A stretch of 64,000 bases of DNA from DAOPYU01 sp942493245. Its GTDB lineage: Bacteria; Sumerlaeota; Sumerlaeia; UBA8349. The notes beneath the pieces were generated by a model. That model saw only the letters and a program-made list of their open reading frames with translations, did not search any database and was not told where the DNA came from. Made by a program: the position numbers and the translations under genes. Shown in pieces: positions 63,951 through 64,000 of this stretch (position 1 is its first letter; each line of letters opens with the position of its first letter). The stretch spans positions 4,588,001-4,652,000 of the forward strand of contig OW818685.1 in NCBI GenBank assembly GCA_942493245.1, given 5' to 3'.

Positions 63951-64000
63951 CTGATGCCTCTCCTTAGAAGAATGGAATGATGTAGTGCGTTAGACTGACA

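Overview
This is a 64 kb piece of a bacterial chromosome, fairly GC-rich and dense with core genes. The cell is Gram-negative: there are a lipoprotein diacylglyceryl transferase, a Pal lipoprotein, two secretin-like proteins and several type IV (pseudo)pilins. Metabolism looks anaerobic or fermentative, with a single-chain pyruvate:ferredoxin oxidoreductase and an electron-transfer flavoprotein. The pilin style (two carry a C-terminal Tyr-Asp-x-Thr-Asn-Gly-Thr motif), the many intergenic palindromes and the secreted sugar and nucleoside hydrolases suggest a candidate phylum such as Sumerlaeota, Hydrogenedentota or a PVC relative. That placement is inference; there is no 16S gene here.

Layout. 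0-4 kb: end of a hybrid histidine kinase, a secreted GH43-like protein, a secreted nucleoside hydrolase, then a repeat-rich gap. 4-7.5 kb (minus): compact plsY-gpsA-pabA-lgt operon. 7.6-7.9 kb: tRNA-His and tRNA-Arg with a terminator. 8-11.6 kb: nifJ. 12-16 kb: overlapping PASTA protein, alr and SpoIID genes (cell wall). 16.4-18.1 kb: FHA-GAF-nucleotidyl cyclase. 18-25 kb (minus): metallopeptidase, SuhB, two multi-pass GT-C-type membrane proteins. 24.9-31.3 kb: one giant gene of 2119 codons joining a DnaG-like zinc finger, about 1700 residues of TPR-like repeats and a DnaA-type AAA+ ATPase. 31.3-38 kb: nadC, panB, a small Cys-rich protein, methyltransferase, pilin, SDR, serS. 38.4-44.6 kb: two paralogous secretin-like genes, an exported protein and an odd pilin lacking Glu5. 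44.9-53.5 kb: H1-like protein, Tag glycosylase, NCS2 permease-nadD-sirtuin operon, STAS, HU/IHF, etfBA, NYN-domain protein. 53.8-64 kb: exported amidohydrolase and DUF1593 protein, an unknown gene between inverted repeats, efp, pal, a TPR/thioredoxin-fold protein and a pilin.

Most intergenic gaps hold dispersed repeats: family A (7 copies, up to about 232 bp, with 18-bp terminal inverted repeats), family B (about 140 bp), family C (paired 30-bp palindromes, one copy inside the nadD reading frame), and a further 430-bp palindromic region near 63 kb.

The most unusual item is the zinc finger-TPR-DnaA fusion. Its parts are individually familiar from replication initiation (DnaG and DnaA), but I know of no described protein combining them; its function is unknown.
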